Both the position numbers and the translations under genes were made by a program. This document shows, piece after piece, positions 37,542 to 45,996 of a stretch of DNA of 64,000 nt. Under the pieces are notes generated by a model. It did no database searches. It saw nothing but the letters and a program-made list of their open reading frames with translations, and was not told the origin of the DNA. The stretch is from Saccharibacillus soli. GTDB taxonomy: Bacteria > Bacillota > Bacilli > Paenibacillales > Paenibacillaceae. The first letter of the stretch is position 1; every line of letters begins with the position of its first letter. The stretch covers positions 620,001-684,000 of the forward strand of contig NIOB01000001.1 in NCBI GenBank assembly GCA_002189105.1. The letters are read 5' to 3'.

Positions 37542-38408
37542 ATGGCCGAACCCAAAGAACCGAAAGATACCAAAGAAAGAATTGACGTTCTGCTTGTCGA
37601 GCAGGCGTATTATGAGAGTCGGGAGAAGGCCAAAGCCGCCATTATGGCGGGGCTGGTCTTTGCTGATAACGAACGCATCGAGAAGCCGGGCATGAAGGTA
37701 TGGCGCAAAGCCTCCCTGCATGTCAAGGGCGCGGTACATCCTTATGTCAGCCGGGGCGGCTTGAAGCTGGAAAAGGCGCTCAAGACGTTTGGCATTGACA
37801 TGAATAACCGGGTGATGCTGGACATCGGCTCCTCAACCGGCGGCTTCACAGACTGTGCGCTGCAAAATGGAGCGTCTTACGTCTATGCCATTGATGTGGG
37901 ATACAATCAGTTGGATTGGTCACTTCGTAATGACGAGCGAGTCTGCGTCATGGAGCGTACCAATTTCCGTTATATGACACCGGAAGAATTGACGGGACCC
38001 CAGCCGGACTTTGCGAGCATTGATGTCTCGTTTATTTCGCTGCGCCTGATTCTGCCGCCGCTCCTGCAGCTGCTGCGCCGACCGGCTGAAGTGGCTGCGC
38101 TGATTAAGCCGCAGTTTGAGGCAGGACGCGAGAAGGTGGGAAAGTCGGGCGTTGTCCGCGATCGCAAAGTGCATGAAGATGTGCTGCATGAGGTACTCAG
38201 CTTTGCCAACGCATTGGGATTCCGAATTGGTGGATTAACCTTTTCACCGATCACCGGAGGCGAGGGTAATGTTGAATTTCTTGCCTATCTTCAGCTTCCG
38301 GAAGGAGAAACGGAGCCGCTCGGCGAAGAAGTCATTCGTGAGTTGGCGTCTAATACCGCGGCGGAAGCCGCGAGGAATTTTCACAGAAACTCATCCGCCG
38401 AACGGTGA
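37542..38408 (+). CDS. TlyA-family RNA methyltransferase (YqxC-like)
   Basis: A 288-residue protein with an N-terminal S4 RNA-binding domain (about 12-75; RIDVLLVEQAYYESREKAKAAIMAG) and an FtsJ/RrmJ-like SAM methyltransferase domain (VMLDIGSSTGGFTDCALQNGA as SAM motif, LIKPQFEAG). TlyA methylates rRNA 2'-O positions; Firmicutes members are less studied. Position between dxs and argR is conserved in Bacilli. Confidence 0.9.
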   Translation: MAEPKEPKDTKERIDVLLVEQAYYESREKAKAAIMAGLVFADNERIEKPGMKVWRKASLHVKGAVHPYVSRGGLKLEKALKTFGIDMNNRVMLDIGSSTGGFTDCALQNGASYVYAIDVGYNQLDWSLRNDERVCVMERTNFRYMTPEELTGPQPDFASIDVSFISLRLILPPLLQLLRRPAEVAALIKPQFEAGREKVGKSGVVRDRKVHEDVLHEVLSFANALGFRIGGLTFSPITGGEGNVEFLAYLQLPEGETEPLGEEVIRELASNTAAEAARNFHRNSSAER

Positions 38409-38420
38409 GTTTCTTTGTGT
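38385..38420 (+). terminator. Hairpin overlapping the tlyA-like stop codon
   Basis: AGAAACTCATCCG pairs with CGGTGAGTTTCT (one bulge), followed by TTTGTGTT. The T tract is poor, so termination is probably partial. Confidence 0.5.
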
Positions 38421-38460
38421 TGAGTAAAGTTGTAAACCATTTCTATCGAGGGGGAGTCTT

Positions 38461-38910
38461 ATGAAAGGACAACGACATATCAAGATTCGGGAGATCATAT
38501 CCAGCCGGGACATTGAAACGCAGGATGAACTGGTTCAAGCGCTGCGAAATGCAGGATTTCAGGTGACGCAGGCGACCGTATCGCGCGACATTAAGGAGCT
38601 GCTGCTAATTAAGGTTCCGCTGGATGACGGTCGCTACAAATATTCCATGCCGACCGATCAGCGTTATAATCCCGTGCAGAAGCTCAAGCGTGCGCTGGTA
38701 GATAACTTTGTGCATATCGACCATTCCGGCAATCTGGTTGTCATGAAATGTCTGCCGGGTACGGCCAACTCCATCGCTGCTCTGCTGGACAACATGGAAT
38801 GGTCCGAGATTATGGGTACGATTTCCGGGGATGATACGATTCTGCTCATCTGCCGGGAACCGGATAACAGCCAGACGGTCATCAGCCAGATCATGGGCTT
38901 TATTTCCTAG
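38461..38910 (+). CDS. argR: Arginine repressor ArgR/AhrC
   Basis: A 149-residue hexameric regulator that represses arginine synthesis and activates its breakdown. The N-terminal winged helix contains [28 protein letters not shown]; the C-terminal arginine-binding domain contains [11 protein letters not shown] and [14 protein letters not shown]. The ATG follows CGAGGGGGAGTCTT. Confidence 0.96.
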   Translation: MKGQRHIKIREIISSRDIETQDELVQALRNAGFQVTQATVSRDIKELLLIKVPLDDGRYKYSMPTDQRYNPVQKLKRALVDNFVHIDHSGNLVVMKCLPGTANSIAALLDNMEWSEIMGTISGDDTILLICREPDNSQTVISQIMGFIS

Positions 38911-39078
38911 AGCTATTTTTGTTACCAGGCATCATAGCGAGCGAGTGCAGCATGGTTTTTTTGGAGATTTGCCCATTTGCCACTTCTCAAACATGCGTTC
39001 GCATGAATATAATGGAACTGACCTCCTCCTCTCAGATTCTCGGAATCAGGGGGAGGAAACTTTCAACGAGGTGAGTGC

Positions 39079-40809
39079 ATGCTAGTTGCATTGTCCATTC
39101 GCAATCTCGCCGTCGTCGAAGCCGTCGACGTTCATTTCTATCACGGCTTTCACGTCTTGTCAGGGGAGACTGGCGCAGGTAAATCGATCATTATCGACGC
39201 TCTGGGATTAATCTCGGGCGGACGGGGATCGTCCGATCTGATCCGCTATGGCGCTGACAAGGCCGAGATGGAAGCCCTGTTTGAACTGGGCGAGCAGCAT
39301 CCCGTCTGGAAGACGCTGGAGCAGCTCGGCATTTCCGCTTCACCGGAAGAACATCTGGTGATTCGGCGGGAAGTTAATATACAAGGCAAGAGCACGTCCC
39401 GTATCAATGGTCAGCTTGTCAATATGACGATGCTGCGTGAGGTGGGCGAACAGCTTATCAATATTCATGGTCAGCATGAGCACCAATCGCTGCTGCGTCC
39501 CGAGAGCCATCTGGGTCTACTGGACGCTTACGGCGGCGAACGAATTGCTCCCGCGAAGGCCGCTTATCAGCAGGAATATTCGGCATTGGCGAAGCTTGAA
39601 CGCGAGCTGCGAGAGCTGAGGGAGACCAGTCAGAAATCGCTGCAAATGCTCGACATGTATCGTTTCCAACTGGAAGAGATTCAGGCGGCCAAGCTCAAGA
39701 TTGGCGAAGATATTGAACTGGCCGACGAACGCTCCAAACTGGCCCACAGCGAGAAGCTGATGGAATCCGTATCGGAAGGATATAATCTGCTCTACGGAGA
39801 CCGGGGACTGGAAGCCGTTGGTTCGGCCATCTCCAGCTTGGAAGACATTGAGAACTATGATCCCAGAGCCATGCAGCCGATTCTGGAGCAGCTGCGCAGC
39901 GCTTTTTACCAGCTTGAAGATGCTGTCTTCCAACTGCGGGATTACCGGGAAAATATCGAGTTCAATCCGGGGCGTCTGGAAGAAGTCGAAGAACGCCTCA
40001 ATCTCCTCTCAGGACTGCGCCGCAAATACGGCGAGAGCGTCGAGCAGATTCTGGAATATTACAACCGGATCAATCGAGAGACCGATCTGCTGGAAAATAA
40101 AGATGAACGCCTGGAGCAGCTGACAGTCAAGCGCGACAAGCAGCTGGAGAAAACGCTGCGGCTGGCACGTGAACTCAGTGCGCTGCGGCGGGACTGCTCG
40201 CGTGAGCTGGCGCGTCAGATCGAAAGTGAGCTTAAAGATCTCCAGATGCAGCGAACCTCGATCGAAGTTCGGCTGGAGCCCATCCAGGATGACCGGGGCT
40301 TTGAATACGAGGGCCGACGCGTTCGTCTCACCCGTCAGGGCGTAGACAGTGCCGAATTCCTGATCTCACCGAACCCCGGTGAACCGCTTCGTCCGCTGGG
40401 CAAGATCGCTTCAGGCGGGGAACTATCGCGGATCATGCTGGCGCTCAAGAGCATCTTCGCCCGTCATGACAAAGTGCCGGTACTGATCTTTGACGAAGTG
40501 GATACTGGAGTCAGCGGCCGCGCCGCACAGTCGATTGCCGAGAAGCTGGTGAAGCTCTCGCGTGACTGCCAGGTCTTCTCCATCACTCACCTGCCGCAGG
40601 TGGCCTGTATGGCCGACCATCAGTATCTCATCGAGAAACGGGTGGAAGGTGAACGCACGATGACTCGCATTGAATCGTTAAACGAAGAAGGACGCGTAAC
40701 GGAGTTGGCACGTATGCTGGGCGGTGTCGAAATTACAGAGAAAACGCTGCACCACGCCCAGGAAATGCTCAAGCTGGCCGAAGAAAGCAAAAACGATCGC
40801 GCCTCCTGA
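39079..40809 (+). CDS. recN: DNA repair protein RecN
   Basis: A 576-residue SMC-like ATPase for double-strand break repair. Walker A GETGAGKS at 29-36; a coiled coil fills about 150-370; ABC signature SGGELSRIMLALK, Walker B PVLIFDEVDTGVSG and the switch region ITHLPQVA are near the C terminus. The ATG follows AACGAGGTGAGTGC. The 168-bp gap upstream holds nothing I can name. In related spore formers spoIVB follows; here it does not. Confidence 0.96.
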   Translation: MLVALSIRNLAVVEAVDVHFYHGFHVLSGETGAGKSIIIDALGLISGGRGSSDLIRYGADKAEMEALFELGEQHPVWKTLEQLGISASPEEHLVIRREVNIQGKSTSRINGQLVNMTMLREVGEQLINIHGQHEHQSLLRPESHLGLLDAYGGERIAPAKAAYQQEYSALAKLERELRELRETSQKSLQMLDMYRFQLEEIQAAKLKIGEDIELADERSKLAHSEKLMESVSEGYNLLYGDRGLEAVGSAISSLEDIENYDPRAMQPILEQLRSAFYQLEDAVFQLRDYRENIEFNPGRLEEVEERLNLLSGLRRKYGESVEQILEYYNRINRETDLLENKDERLEQLTVKRDKQLEKTLRLARELSALRRDCSRELARQIESELKDLQMQRTSIEVRLEPIQDDRGFEYEGRRVRLTRQGVDSAEFLISPNPGEPLRPLGKIASGGELSRIMLALKSIFARHDKVPVLIFDEVDTGVSGRAAQSIAEKLVKLSRDCQVFSITHLPQVACMADHQYLIEKRVEGERTMTRIESLNEEGRVTELARMLGGVEITEKTLHHAQEMLKLAEESKNDRAS

Positions 40810-40963
40810 TTCGTGAAGGGCTGCCGATCCCAAGACCGTATTCATGCTCGAATCCATAGCATTTGCTGCGTGGGTTCGGGCCTCTGCTCACACACAAAGG
40901 CAGAGGCAGCGTCTGCAATCATCAGGATGCTGCGTGCTAATTTACGGTTTTGGGATTTTTTGT

Positions 40964-41056
40964 TTGAAATCGGCGTATAACTCGATATACTAATAGAGAG
41001 TAGAGATTTGACATCAAATCGTGAATGATGCAGGAATGATACGAACGATGTCGAAT
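40964..41056 (+). promoter_or_regulatory. spo0A promoter region: sigma-A, sigma-H type and 0A box
   Basis: TTGAAA-N16-TATACT (40964-40991) fits a vegetative sigma-A promoter. AGGAATG-N13-CGAAT (41032-41056) fits the sigma-H pattern. TGTCGAA at 41049-41055 is a perfect 0A box overlapping the sigma-H -10. A GCCTCTGC/GCAGAGGC stem at 40880-40907 lies between recN and these promoters. The 341-bp gap contains no gene. Confidence 0.7.
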
Positions 41057-41150
41057 TTTTAAATACGGTAGATCTGGAAAAAAGATAAAGAACGGTTGTG
41101 CGGATTACAGAGGATTCGGCTAACGGCCGGATGATAAGGAGGAACAGGCT

Positions 41151-41957
41151 TTGCCAAACATCGAAGTTATGCTTGCGGACGATAATCGGGATTTCGTTCA
41201 CATGCTCCAAGAACACATTTCGGCACAGGAAGACATGACGGTGACAGGGGTGGCCTTTAATGGGGAGGAAGTCTTGGGGCTGCTGAGAAATGCCGAGCGG
41301 ACGCCGGACATTCTGATTCTGGACATCATCATGCCCCATCTGGACGGACTCGGCGTGCTGGAGAAGCTTCAGAGCATGAACTTGAATCCACGTCCCAAAG
41401 TGATTATGCTGACGGCATTTGGCCAGGAGAATATTACGCAGCGTGCGGTGGAGCTGGGGGCTGCCTACTATATCCTGAAGCCTTTTGACATTGAGGTGTT
41501 GGTGAATCGGGTTCGGCAGATGCTGAATATTCCATCTTCCCCAATTGCTCCGATGTCGCCTACCCCTGCGCCCAAGCCAAGCTTTGGAACACTTGCCAAA
41601 GGCAAGACATTGGATGCCAGTATCACATCCATCATTAACGAGATCGGAATTCCTGTCCATGTGCGCGGCTACAAATACCTGCGTGAAGCCATCACGATGG
41701 TCTACCACAACATCGAAATCCTGGGTTCGATCACCAAGACCCTGTATCCGTCCATTGCCGAGAAGTATGGCACAACTCCTTCGCGGGTGGAGCGCGCCAT
41801 TCGCCATGCCATTGAATTGGCCTGGTCGCGCGGTTCCGTCCAGAACATGAGCGAATTGTTCGGCTACACCGTCAGTATCAACAAGTCCAAGCCGACCAAC
41901 AGCGAATTTATCGCCATGATCGCGGACAAGCTGAGAATCGAACATACGGTAAGTTAA
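41151..41957 (+). CDS. spo0A: Sporulation master regulator Spo0A
   Basis: A 268-residue response regulator. Receiver domain (1-125) with Asp10/Asp11, phospho-acceptor Asp58 ([12 protein letters not shown]) and Lys in ILKPF; a Pro-rich linker (about 130-150); and the Spo0A DNA-binding domain with [18 protein letters not shown]. All signalling residues are intact. Start is TTG ([11 protein letters not shown]), 8 bp after AAGGAGG. Dual promoters and a 0A box lie upstream. Confidence 0.96.
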   Translation: MPNIEVMLADDNRDFVHMLQEHISAQEDMTVTGVAFNGEEVLGLLRNAERTPDILILDIIMPHLDGLGVLEKLQSMNLNPRPKVIMLTAFGQENITQRAVELGAAYYILKPFDIEVLVNRVRQMLNIPSSPIAPMSPTPAPKPSFGTLAKGKTLDASITSIINEIGIPVHVRGYKYLREAITMVYHNIEILGSITKTLYPSIAEKYGTTPSRVERAIRHAIELAWSRGSVQNMSELFGYTVSINKSKPTNSEFIAMIADKLRIEHTVS

Positions 41958-42015
41958 CGACTCATTGAGATAAGGAGTTAGCGACCTGCCGCCCTTTCAA
42001 CGGTTGAATTCGCTT

Positions 42016-42069
42016 AAAAATGCCGCCGATCTGCGAAGCTTCCAGGCTTCGCAGATCGGTGGCATTTTC
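42016..42069 (+). terminator. Terminator of spo0A
   Basis: ATGCCGCCGATCTGCGAAGC pairs with GGCTTCGCAGATCGGTGGCAT and is followed by TTTT. Confidence 0.92.
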
Positions 42070-42138
42070 TGTTGGGGACTCAAAAGGTTAAGGGATCGAT
42101 TGAAGGAAAAAAGGAACAGCAGACTTTTTGTTCAAAAT

Positions 42139-42155
42139 ATACCCCTATAGGGTAT
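42139..42155. promoter_or_regulatory. CsoR-type copper operator
   Basis: ATACCCCTATAGGGTAT is a 17-bp pseudo-palindrome of the TACCC...GGGTA type bound by CsoR-family copper sensors. It lies 37 bp before the start of the CopL-like gene. Confidence 0.7.
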
Positions 42156-42191
42156 ATGAATAATATCTGCATAATACAGGAGGGTATTGGA

Positions 42192-42767
42192 ATGACCAAA
42201 CGGTTAACCTTATGGATGGTACTTGCGGCCTGTAGTTTATGGATTGCGGGCTGCGGCTCGGCAGGCAATCCGAAAGAGTCGGCGGAGCCGTCTTCTCAAG
42301 CTCACACTGTAGACAGTGAACATAGTGGACACAGTGAACATGGCGCTTCGGGAATGATGCCCAAGGACTTAAAAGAAGCTGTCAATCCCGCCTATCCCGT
42401 CGGTACGTCGGTAACGCTTCATACCGATCACATGCCCGGCATGAACGGGGCTTCTGGTACGGTAACAGGCGCTTACGATACGATCATCTATTCTGTATCG
42501 TATATGCCAACGAATGGTGGAGATCCGGTGGATCATCATAAGTGGGTTATTCGGGAGGAATTAAAATCGAAAGATGGATCGGCGCCGGAGGTCGGAGATT
42601 CCGCTCTCATTGAAGCCGATCACATGGAGGGAATGAAAGGAGCCGAAGCCAAGATCGATACCGCGAAGCAGGGCGTGATCTACATGGTGGATTATATGCC
42701 AACTGAAGGCGGAGAAATGGTGCAAAATCATATGTGGCTCACAGAAGAAGAATTGTCGGCGAAGTAA
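42192..42767 (+). CDS. YdhK/CopL-type copper-binding lipoprotein (DUF1541)
   Basis: A 191-residue lipoprotein (lipobox ending in IAGC) with a His/Ser-rich stretch (SEHSGHSEHG) and two DUF1541 repeats of about 55 residues, each with DHMxGM and a late H/W motif (TDHMPGMNG...DHHKWVIREEL; ADHMEGMKG...QNHMWLTEEEL). CopL of Staphylococcus, a surface copper-binding lipoprotein, is of this type. The Met and His residues are candidate copper ligands. The ATG follows AGGAGGGTATTGGA. With the CsoR-type operator upstream this points to copper-induced expression. Confidence 0.85.
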   Translation: MTKRLTLWMVLAACSLWIAGCGSAGNPKESAEPSSQAHTVDSEHSGHSEHGASGMMPKDLKEAVNPAYPVGTSVTLHTDHMPGMNGASGTVTGAYDTIIYSVSYMPTNGGDPVDHHKWVIREELKSKDGSAPEVGDSALIEADHMEGMKGAEAKIDTAKQGVIYMVDYMPTEGGEMVQNHMWLTEEELSAK

Positions 42768-42938
42768 GGTCAGTATAATCAGGCCTATCAGCTCTTACAA
42801 GCACTCGCGCGGCTGCTCACAATTGACGCGTATTTCGGTTGGATGCAGTGACGAAATTTGGTTTACTGCGCATACTTTGCGATAATGGAGAGTAGAGCCG
42901 TAGACCGGCAGAGTGAAGAGTCGAAAGGAAGAACAAGC

Positions 42939-43187
42939 ATGCGAACGATTTACATCCGAATTTTATATGATAATGGCATTGAGAAGGAGTACGCTTTCGA
43001 CTCAAAGGAGGAGCTGACGCCCGCTGAAATGGATATTGCAATTAATGAATTCAAGGAAGCTTATGTCGAACCGTCTTTTCGTGGGGAAAAACCTAGAGGC
43101 GGAGCCTGCATGACGTTTGAGAGTGAAGGAAGAGACGTCAGCGTCAATCTAAGCAAGGTGTCGGAGATCTCTTTTCATATTCGCTGA
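42939..43187 (+). CDS. Small protein of unknown function
   Basis: An 82-residue acidic cytoplasmic protein (RTIYIRILYDNGIEKEYAFDSKEE at the start, EGRDVSVNLSKVSEISFHIR at the end) with predicted beta-alpha-beta character. The ATG follows GAAAGGAAGAACAAGC. I do not recognise a family. It stands alone between the copper lipoprotein and an oxidoreductase gene. Confidence 0.7.
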   Translation: MRTIYIRILYDNGIEKEYAFDSKEELTPAEMDIAINEFKEAYVEPSFRGEKPRGGACMTFESEGRDVSVNLSKVSEISFHIR

Positions 43188-43236
43188 AGACATGGAAGGG
43201 ATCTTCAAGCCCAATATGAATCGGGAGGGAATCTAG

Positions 43237-43881
43237 ATGAACGTATTGGTGATTGGAGCAAACGGACAGATCGGAAGTCGGCTGGTTCGGCTGTTGAAGC
43301 AGCAGGGGCACCATCAGGTCAAAGCGATGGTGCGGAAGCTGGAGCAAGAGGACGAGCTGCAAGCTGAAGGGATCGAGACGGTGCTGGCTAATCTGGAGGA
43401 TCGCGTAGAGGTATTGGCTGAAGCGATGCAGGGGAGCGACATCATCGTATTTACGGCGGGATCGGGAGGATCGACGGGCGATGACAAGACGCTGCTGATT
43501 GATCTCGATGGTGCGGTGAAGACGATGGAGGCAGCGGAAAAAGCAGGCATCAAACGTTATATCATGGTTAGTGCGATGCAGGCGCATCATCGGGAGAACT
43601 GGGTGGAGGCGATCAAGCCTTATTATGCTGCCAAACACTACGCCGACCGTATGCTGGAATCGACGAGTCTGAACTACACCATCGTAAGACCGGGCGGTCT
43701 GAAAAATGATCCGGGAACCGGGAAAATTACGTTCGATGAAAATCTGGAACCAGGTTCCATTCCGCGCGACGATGTAGCGGCAGTGATTGCCGCGCTGCTG
43801 GAAGACCGCAATACGTACCGACGTGCCTTTGACCTAACCTCTGGTGATACGCCTATCGATGAAGCTTTTGGAGGGGCCTGA
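43237..43881 (+). CDS. NAD(P)-binding atypical SDR protein (YhfK-like)
   Basis: A 214-residue Rossmann protein of the NmrA/atypical SDR type. VLVIGANGQIGSRLVRLL is the dinucleotide motif, IIVFTAGSGG and RYIMVSAMQ follow, and YYAAKHYADRMLE holds the Tyr-x-x-x-Lys pair. It resembles Bacillus YhfK, of unknown substrate. The ATG follows GGGAGGGAATCTAG. Confidence 0.85.
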   Translation: MNVLVIGANGQIGSRLVRLLKQQGHHQVKAMVRKLEQEDELQAEGIETVLANLEDRVEVLAEAMQGSDIIVFTAGSGGSTGDDKTLLIDLDGAVKTMEAAEKAGIKRYIMVSAMQAHHRENWVEAIKPYYAAKHYADRMLESTSLNYTIVRPGGLKNDPGTGKITFDENLEPGSIPRDDVAAVIAALLEDRNTYRRAFDLTSGDTPIDEAFGGA

Positions 43882-43989
43882 GCGCGAGATGACTTCTCTG
43901 TTCGTTTCGGCTGCGAAACCTTTCGGGTAACGATACCGTATAGGCGTCATAAAGCGACAGAATGAACAGAACGAAAGGGCGGTTGTCAG

Positions 43990-45057
43990 ATGAATTTCAG
44001 CGGCTTGGACGGTTATACAGATATGCAAAAAGATGAAATGAAGCGGCAGATTCGACAGGCGGCGGACGATGCATTTGAGCAGGAAATGGCCGCGATCAAC
44101 GCGCAGCTGCGCGAAGAAATTCTGATTGCGCTAATCGGTGACGTCAATGCAGGCAAGTCCTCGACCATCAATCGTATTGTTGGTGAGGAAGTAGCTGGCG
44201 TCGGCGCAGAACCTGGAGAGACGACCGCCATTCATCCTCACCCTTATAAAGATAAGATTTTCTTTATTGATACACCGGGACTGAATGATGTGAACACCGT
44301 CAATTCGGCGGCGACGCTGGAGTATTTTCGCAAGACCGACGTGGTATTGTTCTTCCTGAACGCAGCGGGCACGGTCTTCTCCGAGAGCGAACAGCGATCT
44401 TTCCGAATCGTGGAAAAAGAGAACCCCAATATCCTGATCGTGCTCAACAAGATCGATGCGGCAGACGAAGTGGATCGGCTGGTCGCTCGTGTGCGCAAGG
44501 AGACGGGGCAGAAATACGACGTCATTCCCATCTCCTCACGTACCGGGCAGAATATCGATGAACTGCGAGACGCCATCTTGGAGATGTTAAAAAAAAAGAG
44601 CAAGGACATCTTGTTCGCCCGAACCATCAAAGAAAAATCGTCGATCGCCAATAAGTGGATTCTGGGAGCGTCGGCTTCAGCCGGAGCAATCGGAGCCGTT
44701 CCGCTTCCGGGTGCTGACATTGTACCGCTGACGGCGCTCCAGATCGGGCTGCTGACACGGCTGGCTACCTTATACGAGCGCCCGATCAGCAAGGAAGCGG
44801 CCAAGGAGATCGTGATTACGGCGATTGTTGGCAACTTGGGCAAGACGCTGTTCACACAGATTGTCAAAATGTTTCCGGGAGCAGGCACCGTGGCCGCTGC
44901 GGGTGTGGCAGGCTCCATGACGCTGGCGCTTGGCTATTCGGTCAAATACGCCTATGAGCGCGGTATTGACGTTACACCGGATACCGTCTCCAAGCTGTAT
45001 CGCAACTTCCGTGACCGGAAGAACAAAGGCGAGAAGCTTCCGGGGGAAGAAGAGTAA
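43990..45057 (+). CDS. GTPase with C-terminal DUF697 membrane domain
   Basis: A 355-residue protein. An N-terminal helix leads into an Era/dynamin-like G domain: G1 GDVNAGKSS (about 50-58), T in GETTAIHP, G3 DTPG, G4 NKID. From about residue 215 a DUF697-type region follows (SASAGAIGAVPLPGADIVPLTALQIGLL) with hydrophobic helices that associate with membranes, and a basic tail. Family role is unclear; E. coli YcjF and tellurite- or stress-linked relatives have been reported. The ATG follows AAGGGCGGTTGTCAG. Confidence 0.82.
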   Translation: MNFSGLDGYTDMQKDEMKRQIRQAADDAFEQEMAAINAQLREEILIALIGDVNAGKSSTINRIVGEEVAGVGAEPGETTAIHPHPYKDKIFFIDTPGLNDVNTVNSAATLEYFRKTDVVLFFLNAAGTVFSESEQRSFRIVEKENPNILIVLNKIDAADEVDRLVARVRKETGQKYDVIPISSRTGQNIDELRDAILEMLKKKSKDILFARTIKEKSSIANKWILGASASAGAIGAVPLPGADIVPLTALQIGLLTRLATLYERPISKEAAKEIVITAIVGNLGKTLFTQIVKMFPGAGTVAAAGVAGSMTLALGYSVKYAYERGIDVTPDTVSKLYRNFRDRKNKGEKLPGEEE

Positions 45058-45118
45058 CCTCATTTTGTGACTGTCGTTTTGACAGCAGCTCCAAATCGAA
45101 TTCGTCTCGATCATCGCC

Positions 45119-45146
45119 AACGTCCCGCGTAAGCAGGGCGTTTTTT
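45119..45146 (+). terminator. Terminator of the GTPase gene
   Basis: AACGTCCC pairs with GGGCGTT (one bulge) around GCGTAAGCA and is followed by TTTTTT. Confidence 0.75.
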
Positions 45147-45186
45147 GGTCTGAACGGTTGAAGGAATCCTCCTTTGCAGAAACTTT

Positions 45187-45195
45187 TGCTATAAT
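45187..45195 (+). promoter_or_regulatory. Extended -10 promoter of the acetyltransferase gene
   Basis: TGCTATAAT combines the TGn extension with a perfect TATAAT; no matching -35 is seen. Confidence 0.6.
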
Positions 45196-45300
45196 AGGAC
45201 AGGTGCATCGCAAGCAGGCAGCCTTGGAGGAGAAGACAATCCGCAGGGAATGAATTGCGATAGCAAGGCGATTGGATCGCCTACAGAGAGGAGTTCAACC

Positions 45301-45864
45301 ATGTTGACGGAACGATTGGAATTGAGAGCTTTCCTCCCTGAAGAAGCAGAGGAGCTGTTAGCACTGCGGCTGACTAATCAGGCTTTTCTTGAGCCGCTGG
45401 AGCCGATTCGCTCGGAATCTTATTTGACGTTGGCTGGACAGCGGACGGAGATCCTCCAGAGTGAGCAGGGCAGAGAACGGGATCAGGCGTATATTTACGC
45501 CATCCGGCTTCGTGAGAACGGGAAGCTGCTGGGACGTGCGGCACTGACAGGCATCGCCAGAGGGCCTTTCCAGAACGCCAACCTGGGTTATTTTCTCGAT
45601 GAAGCCCATAACGGAAGGGGATATATGACTGAGGCAGTCAAGGGCGTATTAGAGCTGGCCTTTGTCAAACATGGTCTGCACCGCGTTCAAGCTGGGGTCA
45701 TGCCTCATAACGTTCGATCGCTGCGCGTACTGGAGAAGGCGGGCTTTCGCCGCGAAGGCTTGGCGGAACGTTATCTGAAGATCAACGGCTGCTGGGAAGA
45801 CCATGTGCTGTTTGGGATCACCATCGAAGATTGGGAAGCTTTACAGGGCAGTAAGCAGCCATAA
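45301..45864 (+). CDS. GNAT acetyltransferase, RimJ/RimL type
   Basis: A 187-residue acetyltransferase of the ribosomal-protein-alanine type: TERLELRAFLPEEAEELLAL, NLGYFLDEAHNGRGYMTEAVKGVL (acetyl-CoA loop) and RVQAGVMPHNVRSLRVLEKAGFRREG. It probably N-acetylates proteins or small amines. The ATG at 45301 follows GAGAGGAGTTCAACC; an ATG at 45250 has no ribosome site. Confidence 0.9.
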   Translation: MLTERLELRAFLPEEAEELLALRLTNQAFLEPLEPIRSESYLTLAGQRTEILQSEQGRERDQAYIYAIRLRENGKLLGRAALTGIARGPFQNANLGYFLDEAHNGRGYMTEAVKGVLELAFVKHGLHRVQAGVMPHNVRSLRVLEKAGFRREGLAERYLKINGCWEDHVLFGITIEDWEALQGSKQP

Positions 45865-45913
45865 ATAGGCAGGCAAGAGGTAAAAAAAAGCCCGCAATCG
45901 CAAAACTTGCGCC

Positions 45914-45941
45914 TTGCGTGAGCTGATGAATCGGGGATAAT
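45914..45941 (+). promoter_or_regulatory. Sigma-A promoter of the binding protein-kinase-regulator operon
   Basis: TTGCGT, a 16-bp spacer and GATAAT lie 55 bp upstream of the start codon. Confidence 0.55.
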
Positions 45942-45996
45942 GAGAGGGAATACGCTTCGATTCGATCCGACAGGAAGAAGGGGGCAGGAGATAAGC

